A stretch of DNA of 64,000 bases, from assembly GCA_024734555.1 (NCBI GenBank), contig JANPWX010000038.1:915102-979101 (forward strand). The letters run 5' to 3'. Under the pieces are notes generated by a model. The model did no database searches, had not been told where the DNA came from, and saw only the letters and a program-made list of their open reading frames with translations. Source of the DNA: Trochalopteron elliotii. Taxonomy: Eukaryota; Chordata; Aves; Passeriformes; Leiothrichidae. How positions within the stretch are numbered: position 1 is the stretch's first letter; every line of letters begins with the position of its first letter. Below, piece by piece: positions 12,819 through 26,500 of the stretch. A program made the translations under genes and the position numbers.

Positions 12819-15800
12819 ACTCTTTCCATTCTCTCCCTGCCTGAACAGCAGTGGGTGGCTTGGGAGACCCTCAACAGCTCCCCATGTACCCCCCACACCC
12901 AGCCTGCCCCCCCAGCACGGCCCTCTCCCTGCTCTCCCCCGGCTGCACCGTAGCTTCCAGCAAGAAAAATCACCTGGTTTGAGCAGGTGCACGCCCTTTT
13001 CTGTTCCCCAGATGTCAATGGTATGAGGAAAACCTGCGTTTTACCCAGGAAAACCCTTCACAACATGTCCCTGTGCACCACTGAACAAAAATGCCCAGAG
13101 AGTCCCATTTGTATGCAGTGAGTATACTCACTTAGGACTTGAAAGGGAGTAGAACCTATTCTCTGTTTAAAGCTCATTTTAGAGCTCAGTCCCTGTCAAT
13201 AATGACCCAGTTTTGAGGCTGAATGAAGCCAGACACTACTCTTGAACGACTTCAGAGCCCTGATGGACTAAGCTGTGCTGTGACAGCCCCCATGCCGGCA
13301 GCAAACCCTCCCAGTGGCAGGCTGGAGCAGGGGAAGGCACACGAGGACAGGACAGCTGTTGCAGAACCTGGAGGCATCACTTCCCAGGGTGGGGTGGAAA
13401 GAAGCAAATTCAATACTTACCTGGCTGTTTCACTAAGGACAGCCTTATTTCAGTGCCTAAAAAGGGAGCCTCCAGCTGACTGTAGAGCAGGTTTTCTTGG
13501 TCGTTCCTCAGGTCTTAAGTGCTACCTTCAGTTGCTTCTATTTGAGCCAGTCCTCTTGTGGGCACATTACCGGATCAGATAAAAAGTATCTCTAGCCCTT
13601 GTCTTAGTAGTGGACATGCCAAGAAGATGTACTTACATATGTGCTGTCTGGCAAGTAATGATTCTTCCCCTGAAGACTGCTTGTGGCACTTGGTGACATG
13701 TGACCAATGGACTTTCAGAGAAAAAGATGGTATTTTTGTAGTTATTATCCATCAGCTGAGTTTTCTCTATCATGATGTGATAGAAGCCCTTTGTGAACCC
13801 ATGTGAACTTTTACCACGTGCTACATTTTGTGGTAGACAATGCAAGAGATTAAATTAGCAGTTGACAAAGAAATACTTCTGGTTTTCCTGAACTGGTCCT
13901 CTGCATACCTCAGGTGACTTATGTATCAAAAAAATCTCATAATTGTTTTGTTTCTGCTCAGCTGCCTACGTTTATCTATAAATCTATTATACTAGCTCAC
14001 TAAACTGTTTTATTATATATTTGGTTGTTCCTCTGACCCTCATATTTGGTCTTACGTTTTTATGGCATCCTAAGTCTCCTTTTCTGCTGTCATTGGAGTT
14101 CCTGCTCTCTCACACTTTTATGGAGAGAGGATACAGTCCCTTCCCAGGTACATGCGTTTTTCTGAAGCACTCTGTTTTCTGGAGCAGGTCAAATGCTTGT
14201 TCCAGCAATTGATTTGAAGTATTTTGAGGCAAACTTTGTGAGCCTTCAATGACTTTCACCCTTGTTTAGCCAGCTGTTTTCACGAATCTCACTGTCTAGT
14301 GAAAAAAAAACCTAATGAATCTTCTATCCACCAATCTATAATTATCAATTTACATTCTTTCATAACTAGATGTGTGTTGTGGAGTTACTTTTCAGGAAGC
14401 TCTAATCCTCACAGCTTGCCTTGTTTCTGTATTTATTTTTGATTCTGAGAATGCTACAGCAACCTGAAAGCTAGGAGTTGGTAAGAGTCACACAGAGCAC
14501 ATTATTATTATGCACAAATTCAGCAGCAAAGAGAAGTATTATGGAGGGAATCAAATAATGGAAACGTCTAAATAATTAAATTATTTAAAAATAGGATGTG
14601 CCTAGGATTCTTTGCGCAGCAATGATACTGTACACTTTCAGGACTGTGCTTAGCACAGTCCCTTGTGCTTTGCTTTAACCATCATTGTTCTTGGCAGAAC
14701 CATACTACCATACTCTCTCCTTCCTTTTCTTCTAATGGCAGTCAGACAGGCTGTTTTGGAGAATGGGCAGGTTGTAGAGAACACCCATTCCACTGCTGTT
14801 TCTCTCCTTGGTAATGCAAGATGCCAGTCCTAACACCTCTGGAGAATGTGTTTCAAAGGGCAAATACAGTGGGAGTCTTTGTGTAGAAGTGCCTTCACAA
14901 GTTTGAGGGAAGAGGAGGGGAAACTGGTTCTTGGAAAGTGGTGAGCAGCACTCAGGGCATCACAGCACTGTCTTCACTGTGTTCCTAGTCACATCCAAAC
15001 CATCCCTTGGACAATACTGCCCAAGAGTAATTATTTTCTCCCTTCCGCTTCCCTCCCTGTCTCTCTTCTGAGCCCTAAGGAGATGTACCTCTGAGCACAG
15101 CCAAGCTGAGCTTTAGTGCCCATAAACCCAGGCTGTAGTTTTGCTCAGGGCCAGCAGCTGTTTGTAATTGCACCTTCCCCTTCCCCAATTGTGGCACCAG
15201 GATCTTGCAGCCAAGGGATGGAAAACACCTAATTATAGAAAAGCATAACAAACCTGGGCAACTAACAAGTGTTGTAAGACCCTGTTAATCACAGCTGTTA
15301 ATACTTCTTGTGTGAACCTATGTTTCTTGCTAAAACATCTGCTGATATCTGTGCAAAATGACAAGCAATTAAAGCAGAATTGTCTTTGGGCCAAGGGTTT
15401 CCATTGTGTGTTACACAAATGAATTCATTTTCAAGTCTCAGATGTGACTAATTACAATATCTAATGAAAATCACATAGGTCTTGGACATAGTTGTGGTTA
15501 TGTTGAATTTCCAAATACTAATTAAATTGTGCTTCAAGTTAAGGAAGGAAGACTTAAGATTTAGCATGCAGAATCAACCCAAATGAAGGCGGCATGGATA
15601 TTTCAGAGGAAGATATCTTTTTTCCCCACCTGCTGACGTTGTTACTGAAGTTTCCAAGATATCAGAAAAACAATGTCCGGGACACAAAGCAGTCTACAGA
15701 CTGGACATTGACAAACCAGATTAAAGCATTACTAAATTAGCAATAACAAAGACCAAAAGTCATCTAAAGTTCAACTTGAAGGGAAATGGCTCATTTGGTG

Positions 15801-17429
15801 ATGTTTTTCTCATCTGGTTTTGCAGGTACAGGCTGAAGCAACAATTTAGTGTTAAAGTAATCCTAATTTAAGGGTTCTTTATATGAGGATGAAAGTACTT
15901 CAGCCACAGGCTGTAAAACATGAGTTTGATAGGAATTTACTTATAGGCCCAAATGCATTTAAGCTGTTTTGCCTGGTGAACTTCATGCTAGAATGCTTTA
16001 TATGTGATCGGATATCTGAGCATGTCTGTTGTTCTGCAACTAATGTAAAAGAAGCAAAACCTATCAGGCAAGTAATTCAAATCTGTACCACAGACCCACT
16101 TCTGGCCCAGACTAATTTTGTACTGGTGATGTTCTGATAGCCCAAGTACCAGCTGCTAATGCCAAGGGCCAGATTTCACAGGTATCATTTTTGCATCTGC
16201 CACAGAGGTGGGCAGTTTGGACAAACATGCTGGCAGCACTACCTTGCCACAGGGCAGGATTACTGAGATCTTCTTGCCACGTTGCTTTTTTTTAATGCCA
16301 TCTTCTTGTTTGTTTCAAATGCAATACATACAATGAAGCAAGGTGGGGTTTTGGTGTTGATTTTGTTGATTTTTTTTTTTTTTACAGATTTGTGTAGAAT
16401 TATTGTCTGTGACTTTTAATGATCATAGTGGGAGTCAGTTTCAATGTTAGCATGGCCTCCTCTAGCCAAGCAGGAAATAGGCATCCTCAAACCTTTCGTA
16501 AGGAAGCAGTCCCCTTTGTTAACTTAGTGAAAAAAAAAAAAAAAGTTACTGCATGCAGGACAGTGAATTCTAAGCACTTTAACGTGTATGCCCAGATAGA
16601 AAAAAACTTGAGGAATATCAAAATCCAAAGGAAGTACTCTGCCTCTATGTGCTGATGAATGAATTTCAACATGCAAACATATTAATTAATTCATGCTGTA
16701 GTGCAATATAGAGATGTCACATGGAGACATGGCATGCAGAAGCCAGAGTGCAACAGAGTTTTGAGGCGAAATGCATTTGATGGCTTCTATGGATTAACAA
16801 GGAGGAAACAGGAAAGGATTGAGTCCAAAAAACCAAAAGTGAAATATTCCCAACCTTCTATTTTTCTATCTGCCAGGATCCCTCCACCCCACTCCTCCAC
16901 CCTCCTGGATTTTTTAAGAAAAGATGTATTTTTTGCAGATGGTGCTTTTCCACCCAAGGTCTGATAGACCACTCAAATACAAGGATTACAGGAGTAAATA
17001 ATTGCTTTCTGGAAGTACTATTGAAAAGTTTTCTCATCCAACAGTCATCAGGCCAATAAAGTGTTTTGTGCAGAGTGTGCATTTTCAATGAGTTATAACT
17101 TCATGACCTGAAGGTTGGTCATAGTTGTTCTAATATGATTCTGGCAGCCTTCCCAAATGAATATTGTAAATATCATAGCAGAATATCCCCCAGTATTTTT
17201 TCTCAAATGAAAGGAGTGAACAAGTTCTTTTCTAAATAAAATGGATTCTATCCTAATAGGAATCTTAAAGACAGAACAGCCAGAACAAAGGTATCTTGGG
17301 GATTGTGTTTTGCTCTTCATACTTTTTAAAAGCTGTTTAACATGACCCACCCAATTAACCTGAGTTAAAGCAAGAGATACACAGTGTACTGATATATCCA
17401 AAGGACGACATTCATTCCAATATAAAATG
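12819..17429. other. sequence immediately downstream of GRB10, no gene recognised
   Basis: It lies between the CR1 at 12499-12818 and the inferred GRB10 transcript end. It contains homopolymer T and A runs near 16370 and 16531 and only chance open frames. It could include unrecognised further 3' UTR if a later poly(A) site is used. Confidence 0.55.
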
Positions 17430-17447
17430 AATAGCATTGTATTAACG

Positions 17448-17453
17448 TTTATT
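17448..17453 (-). terminator. GRB10: candidate distal poly(A) signal AATAAA
   Basis: This is a perfect AATAAA on the minus strand in GAAATAAACG, about 3.0 kb after the stop codon. It is the last of a series of AATAAA hexamers in the inferred 3' UTR. Cleavage would fall near 17430. No experimental support is visible. Confidence 0.4.
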
Positions 17454-18562
17454 TCTAATTACAAGAAACAGAATATCAGTCCCTTATTTGTACAAAAATA
17501 CCTGAAAGATTACAATTAGGTTCACAAGCCAAAAAGCTATTTACAGTATGAAGCAAAGCATATTGAATAAAGGTTTTGTCTCTTAAGTTAATACCTTTTG
17601 CATTCCCTGAAACTTTAAACTTTATTCCATTTTACAGTCACTAAATCTTGCATTGTGACAATATAATTTACGATAAGCAAGTCTTGCCACTGGAAAGGTG
17701 CATTGATTGGTCAAACTGTCAGGTATTTAGTGCAGAAAAGATAAGACAAAACATCTAAACTGAGGCACGTGTTTCTTCAAGATTAATTAACAAATAAAAA
17801 GTTTTTTGTACTTTAACACCTATCGTAACATAACTTAACTAGTAACCTCATTACCAAAATGGTTTGGCATTTTCCTTCTCAACATATTCAAGATTGCTAC
17901 ATGAAGTATTTATTTAGAAAATAAAATCACAGGCAAAAAGATAAAAATTCAACAGGCTCCAAAACAACCCTGAGCATCCCCTTTACATTCATGTCATTTA
18001 AATACAAAAATAAGAGTCAAATGTCCTTCAGTCCTTGGTATTCTGAGCTGGCAGCCAGCTGAATCTGTTGGAAAACTAAGGTGGCATTGACTGTTTTCCA
18101 GCAGAAAGAAGACAAAGCAGTGATCTGCTTAAGTAAGATTGTTGCCACTTTGAAGGTGGTCACTTTCTCAAAACAGCTCACTTTAGCTGGGAAGAGTACA
18201 AAATACTAAGTCAACCATCTACATACAAAAATCATGGTTCATAGTCAAACTTTTATTCTCAATTTAAATAAGATGCAAAGTTTTTTTTTTTTATAAATAT
18301 GAAACACTGCAAATACTATCCGCCTACTGGAAAAAATGCATGGTTGTCACTAAGCTATGTAAACAGAAAAACTTAAAACTACAGCATAAATGGTCTTATT
18401 AAACTGGTAATGTAGTCAATACAAGTATCTTTTTTCTCCTAATAGGGGCCAAATAGAAGCATGCAAAGTGAAGTCAGACTTAAGTTAGCTTAATTTCAAG
18501 GTTTTAAAATACATTGTCTAGAAAGCAGGAACACTCATTTCACTATGTACAATTAAAAAAAG

Positions 18563-18588
18563 CAAAACAAAACAAAACAAAACAAAAA
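18563..18588. repeat. (CAAAA)n short tandem repeat
   Basis: About five CAAAA units lie inside the inferred GRB10 3' UTR, giving a UUUUG tract on the transcript strand. Confidence 0.85.
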
Positions 18589-19826
18589 AGGCTTCTACTA
18601 AAAACAAAATCAAGTTTCTTCATTTTTAGTATCTAGACATTAAATGGAAAAAAATACTAAATGTGTTCTGTAAACTAAAATACAGTGTTTCTATACCATT
18701 GACATAGTTTAAGCTGATATGGACGACTCAGGCAGGTTATGGTTTGTCTTAAGCTATTCTTAACACTACATGAAGACCTAAAAGTGTAGGATTGGTTTTC
18801 CTTCTTTACCCTTTCAGATGGCTAGGATTTCAAACCCAGTGGCAAATATTAAGGATTAACTAGCCTGTGTAAATAATTTACCATTTTACAAATGCTCCGT
18901 TCTGCACTACACTCTGCAGGTTCCCAGGGTGGAATACCTCTCACTGTTGCTAATGGCACCGAGCACTGGGAAGTTACTTCAGTTCAGACAGTTGCTGAAG
19001 GAATGGTTGGTTGCAACTGCAGGATCAAGGTGGGACTTGTCTGACTTTAACACTGATTTATCATCAGAAGGAGTTACTGTGTAAACATTAAATAATTCAC
19101 TCAAACATTAACAACAAAGTAGTTCTGATGACAAACCAGCACCAGAGCAAGATACATGCTTGTCTGCCACAGGTACTGGCGAGCAGTAGCACACGTGACA
19201 CAGGGATCACCAGTTACCTCAATGGATGATATTGCCAGCAGCTACTTCACAATCAAATCTGTTTCTATTCCCAGCATGTTCCTTCTCACCATGTAAACTT
19301 TCATGGCCCTACAAAAAGCAGAAGGGGTTCCATTCTTATGCCCTATCCCCAGGAGAGCGTTGTGTCACTGTAGTTTTACTATAGCAAAAGAGCTCTTTGA
19401 AACAGTCTGAAAATTCAAGGAGCTATAAAGCTAAAAACACTGGTTTTAATTTTTTTTTTATTTTGTCATACTAAGACTACCTGCAGAAGAATCTTCTCAC
19501 AAAAAATGGTGGTTTCAAATACAAGTGTAGTCATTCAGTCCTACTCTATTTAGTAACAGTAAGTTTCCTCAGGAAAACAGTCAAAAGGCTGTAAAAAACA
19601 AACCACCACTCCAATAATAAAAATTTGTGCATAGAATCTAATACAGTCTCTGCATGACTGGATGCCACTAATATGCCATCAACATACTACAGCCATAATG
19701 CTACAAGTCAACAGTTTTAAGAGTACGTATATTGGTGGTATGTTCTTTTAGAATTGTGTCCTCTTTGCTTCTTCAAAGACATCTGCAGATCATTGAACCT
19801 CAGGTCTCCAGAGAAGTACTGAGACA

Positions 19827-19832
19827 TACGCA

Positions 19833-19882
<50 letters not shown>

Positions 19883-19891
19883 TACACACAC
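19827..19891. repeat. (CGCA)n/(CA)n compound microsatellite
   Basis: About five CGCA units are followed by about 14 CA units and a degenerate CA tail. On the GRB10 transcript strand this reads as UG repeats followed by UGCG repeats. The alternating purine-pyrimidine tract of about 60 bp is a classical Z-DNA-prone composition. The length is probably polymorphic. Confidence 0.95.
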
Positions 19892-20330
19892 TTCTTGATT
19901 TTCTTCTAGATCCTTTTAGGCTGAAGCATTCCATACATTTTAGGGTGCAGATTAATACCCAACTCCTGCATGAATTTTAAAAGCCACATCAGCTCCTAAT
20001 ATAGGCTGCATACAATATCCGAAACAAAGTAGGAGTGCAAAAAAAGTGATCAATACAAAAAGTAAACACACTAGTCTTAATTGTCAAGATTATTCCAGGG
20101 CAAGAGTTCTTTTCAAAGATTTCTCTTCACACTTGTTCCTGTTAAGTGGCCCAGCCAAGATAGTTTCCAGTTTTGTTTCAAATTTACTCATTGTTTTACA
20201 GACCCTCCCCCCATTTTTGGGATGCTGGGACACTCAGCAGCAATCACTCTTAGGTGTTAGACAAACCAGCAATCTTGGTCTGTTGGCACCTGTCGAATCC
20301 ATCCCTTTCAGAGTCCCAAGGTGCATAATA

Positions 20331-20336
20331 TTTATT
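20331..20336 (-). terminator. GRB10: candidate proximal poly(A) signal AATAAA
   Basis: This is a perfect AATAAA on the minus strand about 100 nt after the GRB10 stop. Use of this site would give a very short 3' UTR that lacks the UG repeat and the Pumilio-type motifs. Confidence 0.35.
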
Positions 20337-20436
20337 TTTTTAACCAACTTACAAATCTGCCAATTCCCCAGTGTCAACGTTCTCTTACAATTACTCTTCT
20401 ATCAAATCCAGTCTTCCGTGAGAGTCAGATTTGAGG

Positions 20437-20583
20437 TCATAAGGCCACTCGGATGCAGTGGTGTTTGAGTTTGCAGGGCAAGACTCCTTTGTTTAGTTGA
20501 TAGAATTCAACAAGTTGGATTAGATCACTGAATTTGGTGTTCCCATCATCCAGACTGAAAAATATCTGTCCATCATCTTCACA
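20437..20583 (-). CDS. GRB10: GRB10 terminal coding exon, SH2 C-terminus and stop
   Basis: The acceptor CCCTAG|TGT is followed by 48 codons (396-443), beginning [14 protein letters not shown] and ending HHCIRVAL, then TGA at 20437-20439. It completes the SH2 domain, including the [13 protein letters not shown] segment typical of GRB10/14. The exon runs on into the 3' UTR. Confidence 0.97.
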   Translation of the reverse strand, partial: CEDDGQIFFSLDDGNTKFSDLIQLVEFYQLNKGVLPCKLKHHCIRVAL

Positions 20584-23500
20584 CTAGGGAAACAAAACAT
20601 CCTTTTCAAGTCAGGCTGCACATGAAGAGATACATGTGTGGAAAAACTTAAGAGAGTACCACCAGTGTGTGACATAAATAAATGATGGGCACTCGGCTGG
20701 CATTTAGCTGTCCAAACAACCCAGTGCCTGCGGTTCTTTATGAAACCATGCACAGTGCTAGAAAAAACATACCTTAACCCAACTTATAACGTTTTGCTTA
20801 TGAAAGTGAAAACGTGTGGGCAGAGTAATTGAAAGTTGAACAGACAGCACTGGCATTCATTAGATAAAACAAAAATACCCCAAAAGAATTTGTTAGCTGT
20901 TTGTAAAATTGGCAGGCTAAACAACAGAATAGGGTTTGGAACAATAAAAGGTCTACATAACCTTAAACTTTTCATGCTTTTTTGGATCAAGATAAAAATC
21001 AAACTGTTTTCCAACATGTCAGTGTAACATTATTTGAAGTTCAACATTATTGGATGATCTCCAGAATAAAACTTTTTAAAGTTTTTCAAAGTTACTCTAT
21101 GTTTGCTGAAGTGAGAAGGGAGACAACAGCTGCTGTTGTCACCGACAGTCACAGAGAACAAGTTCTGTGCATTACACAGACTTATGTAACGTGGTGACTT
21201 ACACTAGTTTTCCACCGGTGTTAATCAATAATTTTAATCAGACATTTGACAATTCTGAAGAATATCTGCTTATATGCTTGCTTATGGAAACATCCTTGTT
21301 AGTTACGTGAGTAATTAATAAGAGGTCTCCTCAGATGTTGGCAAAAGCTTCATGGTTTAAATTTCAGGTTTTGTTACCAGTATCAAAAATTATCTACTTA
21401 CCGGCAAGATTTGAAAATGCTTTATTTTTTGATGATGGCATAACGTAAGTACAAATGCCTTTGGATTGCTTTGGCTGTCCCGGAGAAGAAATAATCTAGG
21501 AGAGAACATTTTTAAGAACAAATTGAATACCCCCATCTGTTTGTTCTTAAATAATCAGAACTACTAAGTAATTTTGTGCCACAGCTGAACTCTTCTTTAG
21601 TTGCATTGAGAGGTGATTCTGTAACTGGCAATTTGATTTCAATTATTATACCATGGCTATGCAACAGATATTAACAGATGAAGAAACAAGAAGTGCGAGA
21701 TACATGATGGTAGTTCTTCCCCTAAGAATGTACCTATGAGGCTTTTTTAAGGTTCCCTCTAACTCAGCTTTCCATTAATGATATGTATCCTCATGAAGAA
21801 AATCTTATCATTTAACTCTAGAGAAAATCTGAATTTCTGTAGATGAGAAAGTAATATATGGAAATCTGCTCCCACTCTACAATATCTTGCATCAGTTCAC
21901 AGAAAACCAGTGTCAGCAAAATTACGTGTAGGTTAAATGGCTGCAATTGCACAGAAACTGCTCAATATTTCTTACAATTATTTACCAGTTAAGTAGCTTC
22001 CACATTATCAAGATGGGGAAAACACACACTGATTTTTCCTCTAGAACAGTCAAAGTATTTTTCCCTCAGCATTAGTGGAAAAAAAGTACATTAGGTGTAC
22101 AGCTACCAACATCATACACTATGTACCTGTCACTTTGAAGTTAACCCACAAAACTGAAGTCCTACCCCAAATAGACTTTAACATCCATACTGGGAAGAGG
22201 AGAAAAAAAAAGCTAGATAAGAATTATGAACTAAGGAAGCAGATCCTCCCCATGCCACAGAAAACAAGGATATACCTTTGGTAGAAGGCTTTTAGCACTC
22301 ACAATAGCACTAGTGGATTTGTGAAATGGCTGAGCACAGGACTGGGGCAGGCCTCTTAATTGCTGACCACTAAGCCAGGAACACACTTTTCCAAGGTGCA
22401 GTTGCAAGAACTGCTTGTAGTTTTAAGAACCCAAAAGAATTTACTCCAGCTCCTCAGAACTGATTGAGAAATGTCAGTACCACAAAAATGTACCATCAGA
22501 ACCAGAGTCAGTTCAGTAGTTAGGGACAAGCATGTCTTGCCACTCTCAGAAACCATGCATGATATCTGAACATTCCATTCTAATCCTAGGAAGATCAGAT
22601 GTGTGGAAAAGGGACAAAAGCCTTTATAAATTAGGATCCATGTGAGGGAGAAAGACCTTATCTGCCCTGCGGTTACTGCAGTTCATGCTGCAACTGTTTA
22701 CTCAATCTCTGGCAAGCAACCAGCTTCCACACAAACAATGACTACCAAGAGAAATGCATCCTTAGCAAGAACTTCCAGAGATATCCAAGACGACAGCATC
22801 AGTTGCTTGTATACAGTGTTGAGCCTCTTCCATGAACCATCAGGACACTGTTAACTTTCTACCTTCTTTTGTTCAAGAACACACAAAGCAGGAAAACATA
22901 GGCAAGAGTTTTCCACCCTGAAAATCATGATTCTTAGATCTCAAAGCACGTAGGTAACATGGTTCTTTTGTCACTGCTGATGGCCCTTATTATGCCCAAA
23001 CGAACCAATTTTCACATTCCACAGTGAGTAAACTGATTAGGCACAAATTTAACACAGCATCCAACACATGAACACATTAATGGAGACCTCAAGAAGGATG
23101 GGCCACCAGATTCCTAAGGCAACAAGACAAGATGACCCCTGGATTATAACATGAGAAAACCCGAAACTCAAAAAGTCAGCATGGCTCCTTTGCTTTTTCA
23201 GCTTTTCTTTTCTGTTGAACCTGCTTAGCTAAAACGCCCTGTCTAGCCTCAGCCTAGACAAAACCCCCCAAAAACAAGCAAACACTACTTGATGAATATA
23301 TATATATACACACTACCAATTTCTACTTCCCCAATGTATTTTAGTCTTCAGAAAGATTAGTGTTGCTTCTGAATCAGAAAATGCTGAAGAAAGGTTTGAA
23401 CTTCACTGTCTCCTCCGAAGCCAACATTGATGTTTCTACCTTAACCCTGAGAGCAATGGAGACAGTGAACCAAAGGCAACCATGCCTTTCCCATCCTACA

Positions 23501-26500
23501 AATCAACACTGCTGAATGCAATCCAAACAACTTCCCTTCAATAACGGTAACTCCATATAAATAAGGAAAACAGAGATGCTCAGAAGATACTTAAATCTCA
23601 ATCACAGACGTTTCAGAGAGTGCTGGAACAGGTATTTCCATTTCTTTGCTCTAGAACAGAAATAGTGAGCAAGCACCATTAGCTGCTCTGATTCATGCAG
23701 ATCATAGATGACTGATTATAAATTTGTTGGCAAATGGTTAGGTACAGCTTTGCCTGAAAAATATGTCCTCAATGCAGATTACAAGAATTGACTATTTTCA
23801 AATTCTAATATGATCTAAAACTTGACTACCTGTGTTGGAAAAAAAGAAGGACACTTAAGTATATTCCTAAGATCTTACTTTTCAAATTAAAAGTTAGGAT
23901 CCACTCCTACAAGCACACACTGACTTTTTGGAATCCAGGCAGGTTATAACGGGACTACTCGACAATCAGATGATTATTCAGAAGTGCTCATTAACCTGTA
24001 AACCATTACAGCAGAAGTTGTGCTCTCATCTATAAAGCTTACTGTCAGATCATAAATACTGAACAACAAGAATACCTACCCATCTACAAGCCCTTGTTGC
24101 TTAATAATCCTGTGAGATTCTTCCCTAGAGATTCTGCCGTGAAACCAGTGCTGTGTCCTATGAATAACTGGAGGAGAGAGGAAAAAGAAGGAGGGGATGG
24201 TTAAAAACAGTTACACACAAAACAATTTTTTCCACATACTAATTATTTAAACATTTTAAAAGTGGGTATAGTTCTCTTACAGAATATAAAGTATCTTCCA
24301 TCAACCTATACAAAAAAGAATCAATATCAAAAAATGCATCTACTTAATATATCAAGTAGAGAGGCATTATCTCTATCTATTTTCCAATTTTCAGATATAC
24401 AATTAGGCAAACAAGAGAAGTCTCTTATAATACTGCTTTCTCATAGCTCCTTGAGCATACTGGGACTAACGATCCTTAGAACTTAATGTATAAACTAGTG
24501 AGTTAGAAACAAGTCCCTCTAAATCCCAAATAAAGAAATGCACTTTAGATGGTGCTTTCAAGAGTCAAGTTAGCCCCCAATATTTTTCATCTTTTTTGTT
24601 TTGCCTTTCAAATGGTATTTTAAAATTCTGTTAACAGAATAGCAAGAGAAAATAGCTGTGTTTCCTCCAAGAAATCTAGGATATTAATATGGAATTTCCT
24701 GTTGTTTTAATCAATTTACAGTCTCAAAGAAATGAGGACTTGCATATTTCACATTTTTCAGTTGTTATGGACCAATTTCTGTTTTGAAAACTCTCATTTC
24801 TACTCTTTAAAGATTAAAAGATCACTCATTGACTTTTTCCTTGTCCAAAACGGCAAATTAACTGCTGGATTCTTTTAAACGGAAACAGAGAATGTCTATT
24901 TTTACAAAATCTGAGTTTCAAAAGACTAGTCCTAAAGAAAAGCTTGAGTGGGCCATCAAAGGAAAACAAGTTTCTTCTATGGTGTCCATATGGGTAACCA
25001 TGTTAATGAAACTACTAGTAAGGATTGTATTTGACACCAAGGCATTTGTAGTACATGGCTGCATTCTGTATCTGTATGAAATGTACCTTTTCTTTACCCA
25101 CAGAGGCCTCTGATACTATGGTGACAAACCATCAGAATTTACCTGTACTCAGTGTGGAAGGATGGAGTGGACTTTGGCTACCCAAGATGTTCATTCTTGT
25201 GCTACGTTTCTATAGAGAAAATGAATTACCGTTAAATCCACACTAATGCCTCAGGAGAAGAGAATTAGTGCACATGCAATATAGATTTAATTTACAGGAA
25301 ACTGGGGGCTGGACAGATTTAATGCAAGGATGAGAAAAAGAAATGCAACTCTGAAGGGGGCTAATCTACAAGCAGCAGCTCATTTCAGTTGGCTTAAAAC
25401 ACAAGCCAGATGTTAATGATGAAAGCTCAGTATCTTAAAAAAAAAAAAAAAGGAAAAAAAAAGACAGAAAAAAAGAAAAGACTGATATGTTTCTGCTCAG
25501 GCAAAACACCAGGCACTCAGTAAATCAAGCAGTATTTCCCTCCCGTACATAAAGCACCAGCTAATGCTTCAGTAATGACTCCTTTTCCCTAAAAGACGAG
25601 CATGTGGGAAAACTTGTACTGCAGCTGTCTGTCCACAAGACACTATAAACAAGTTACATCAGTTTTCATTGCAAGAGGTCCTGCCTCTTGTATATTCTGC
25701 AATTAAACTTACTGGGAGCAAGCCATTAGTCAGAGCCCCAGCCTCTTCCATGTGGGGAAGCATTTAATTTGACATATTCCTCCTCAGAGACTGGTTTTGC
25801 AAACTGGCAGTAAAGTTCTGGTGGGTCTGCTTTCCCCCTCAACTTTCCTCTGGACACTAGGGGGACAGAGAAGCAGTGGTAGAAGGTTGTTGTGAATGTG
25901 ACAGTTTTGCTAAAGATGGATATTGACTTTCAGATCTGCATGCTTGCAGTGTGATTGCTTCAGGTCGGAGCTAAGCTATTCTGTGACCAGCACTGCACTA
26001 ACATCATAGCACACTCTGTGTTTTGGCTCTCAACAGACACTTACTGATTGCAAACATAGAAAAGAAGAGAAGATAGCTACCCTCCAAGCATGTCCTTCTT
26101 CCAAGGCAGCACTCTGTGCTTCAGCAGGATTTTCAATAACTCTTCCTATTTGCCCCGAAAAATCCATTGCTACTAGTGAGTTTTCAGATACACTTCTCTG
26201 AAAAGGAATTTTCACTTGTTTCAAAAAACAGGGAAAGGAAAAACCAGTTTGAGAGTTTCATTTCAAACTGTTTTGGTGTCAGAAGACTGTCTAAAGTCCT
26301 CCTTCAACAGCACAGAAAATAAGTCTTATTTTTTTTCCCCTTTCAAAAGATTCACAGACACAAAAATAGATGGTTTTTAAACCATAGGGGAGGGAGACAA
26401 TTCAAAGGCTCAGAATAAAATCTGTTTGCTCAAGTTGCCCACTTGCCCTATTACTATATTCCAGTCATTTGCAGGGCCAGTTGGGATCCAAATATAGGCT

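Larger units (their letters stand above)
17430..20436 (-). other. GRB10: inferred GRB10 3' UTR (about 3 kb)
   Basis: No coding frame is recognisable after the stop. The stretch is AT-rich, with several AATAAA signals on the minus strand: at 20331-20336 (proximal), 19458-19463, 18252-18257, 17621-17626 and 17448-17453 (distal). Mammalian GRB10 also has a long 3' UTR. Two Pumilio-type motifs (TGTANATA on the transcript strand) are seen at 18544-18551 and 17538-17545, and a UG-rich microsatellite lies at 19827-19891. The true end was chosen at the last AATAAA in the cluster and is inferred; a short form ending near 20310 is also possible. Confidence 0.55.

Noticed and set aside
25856..25872. Possible CTCF site (ACACTAGGGGGACAG)
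   Set aside because: An inserted base breaks the core; the match is weaker than the site at 29967.
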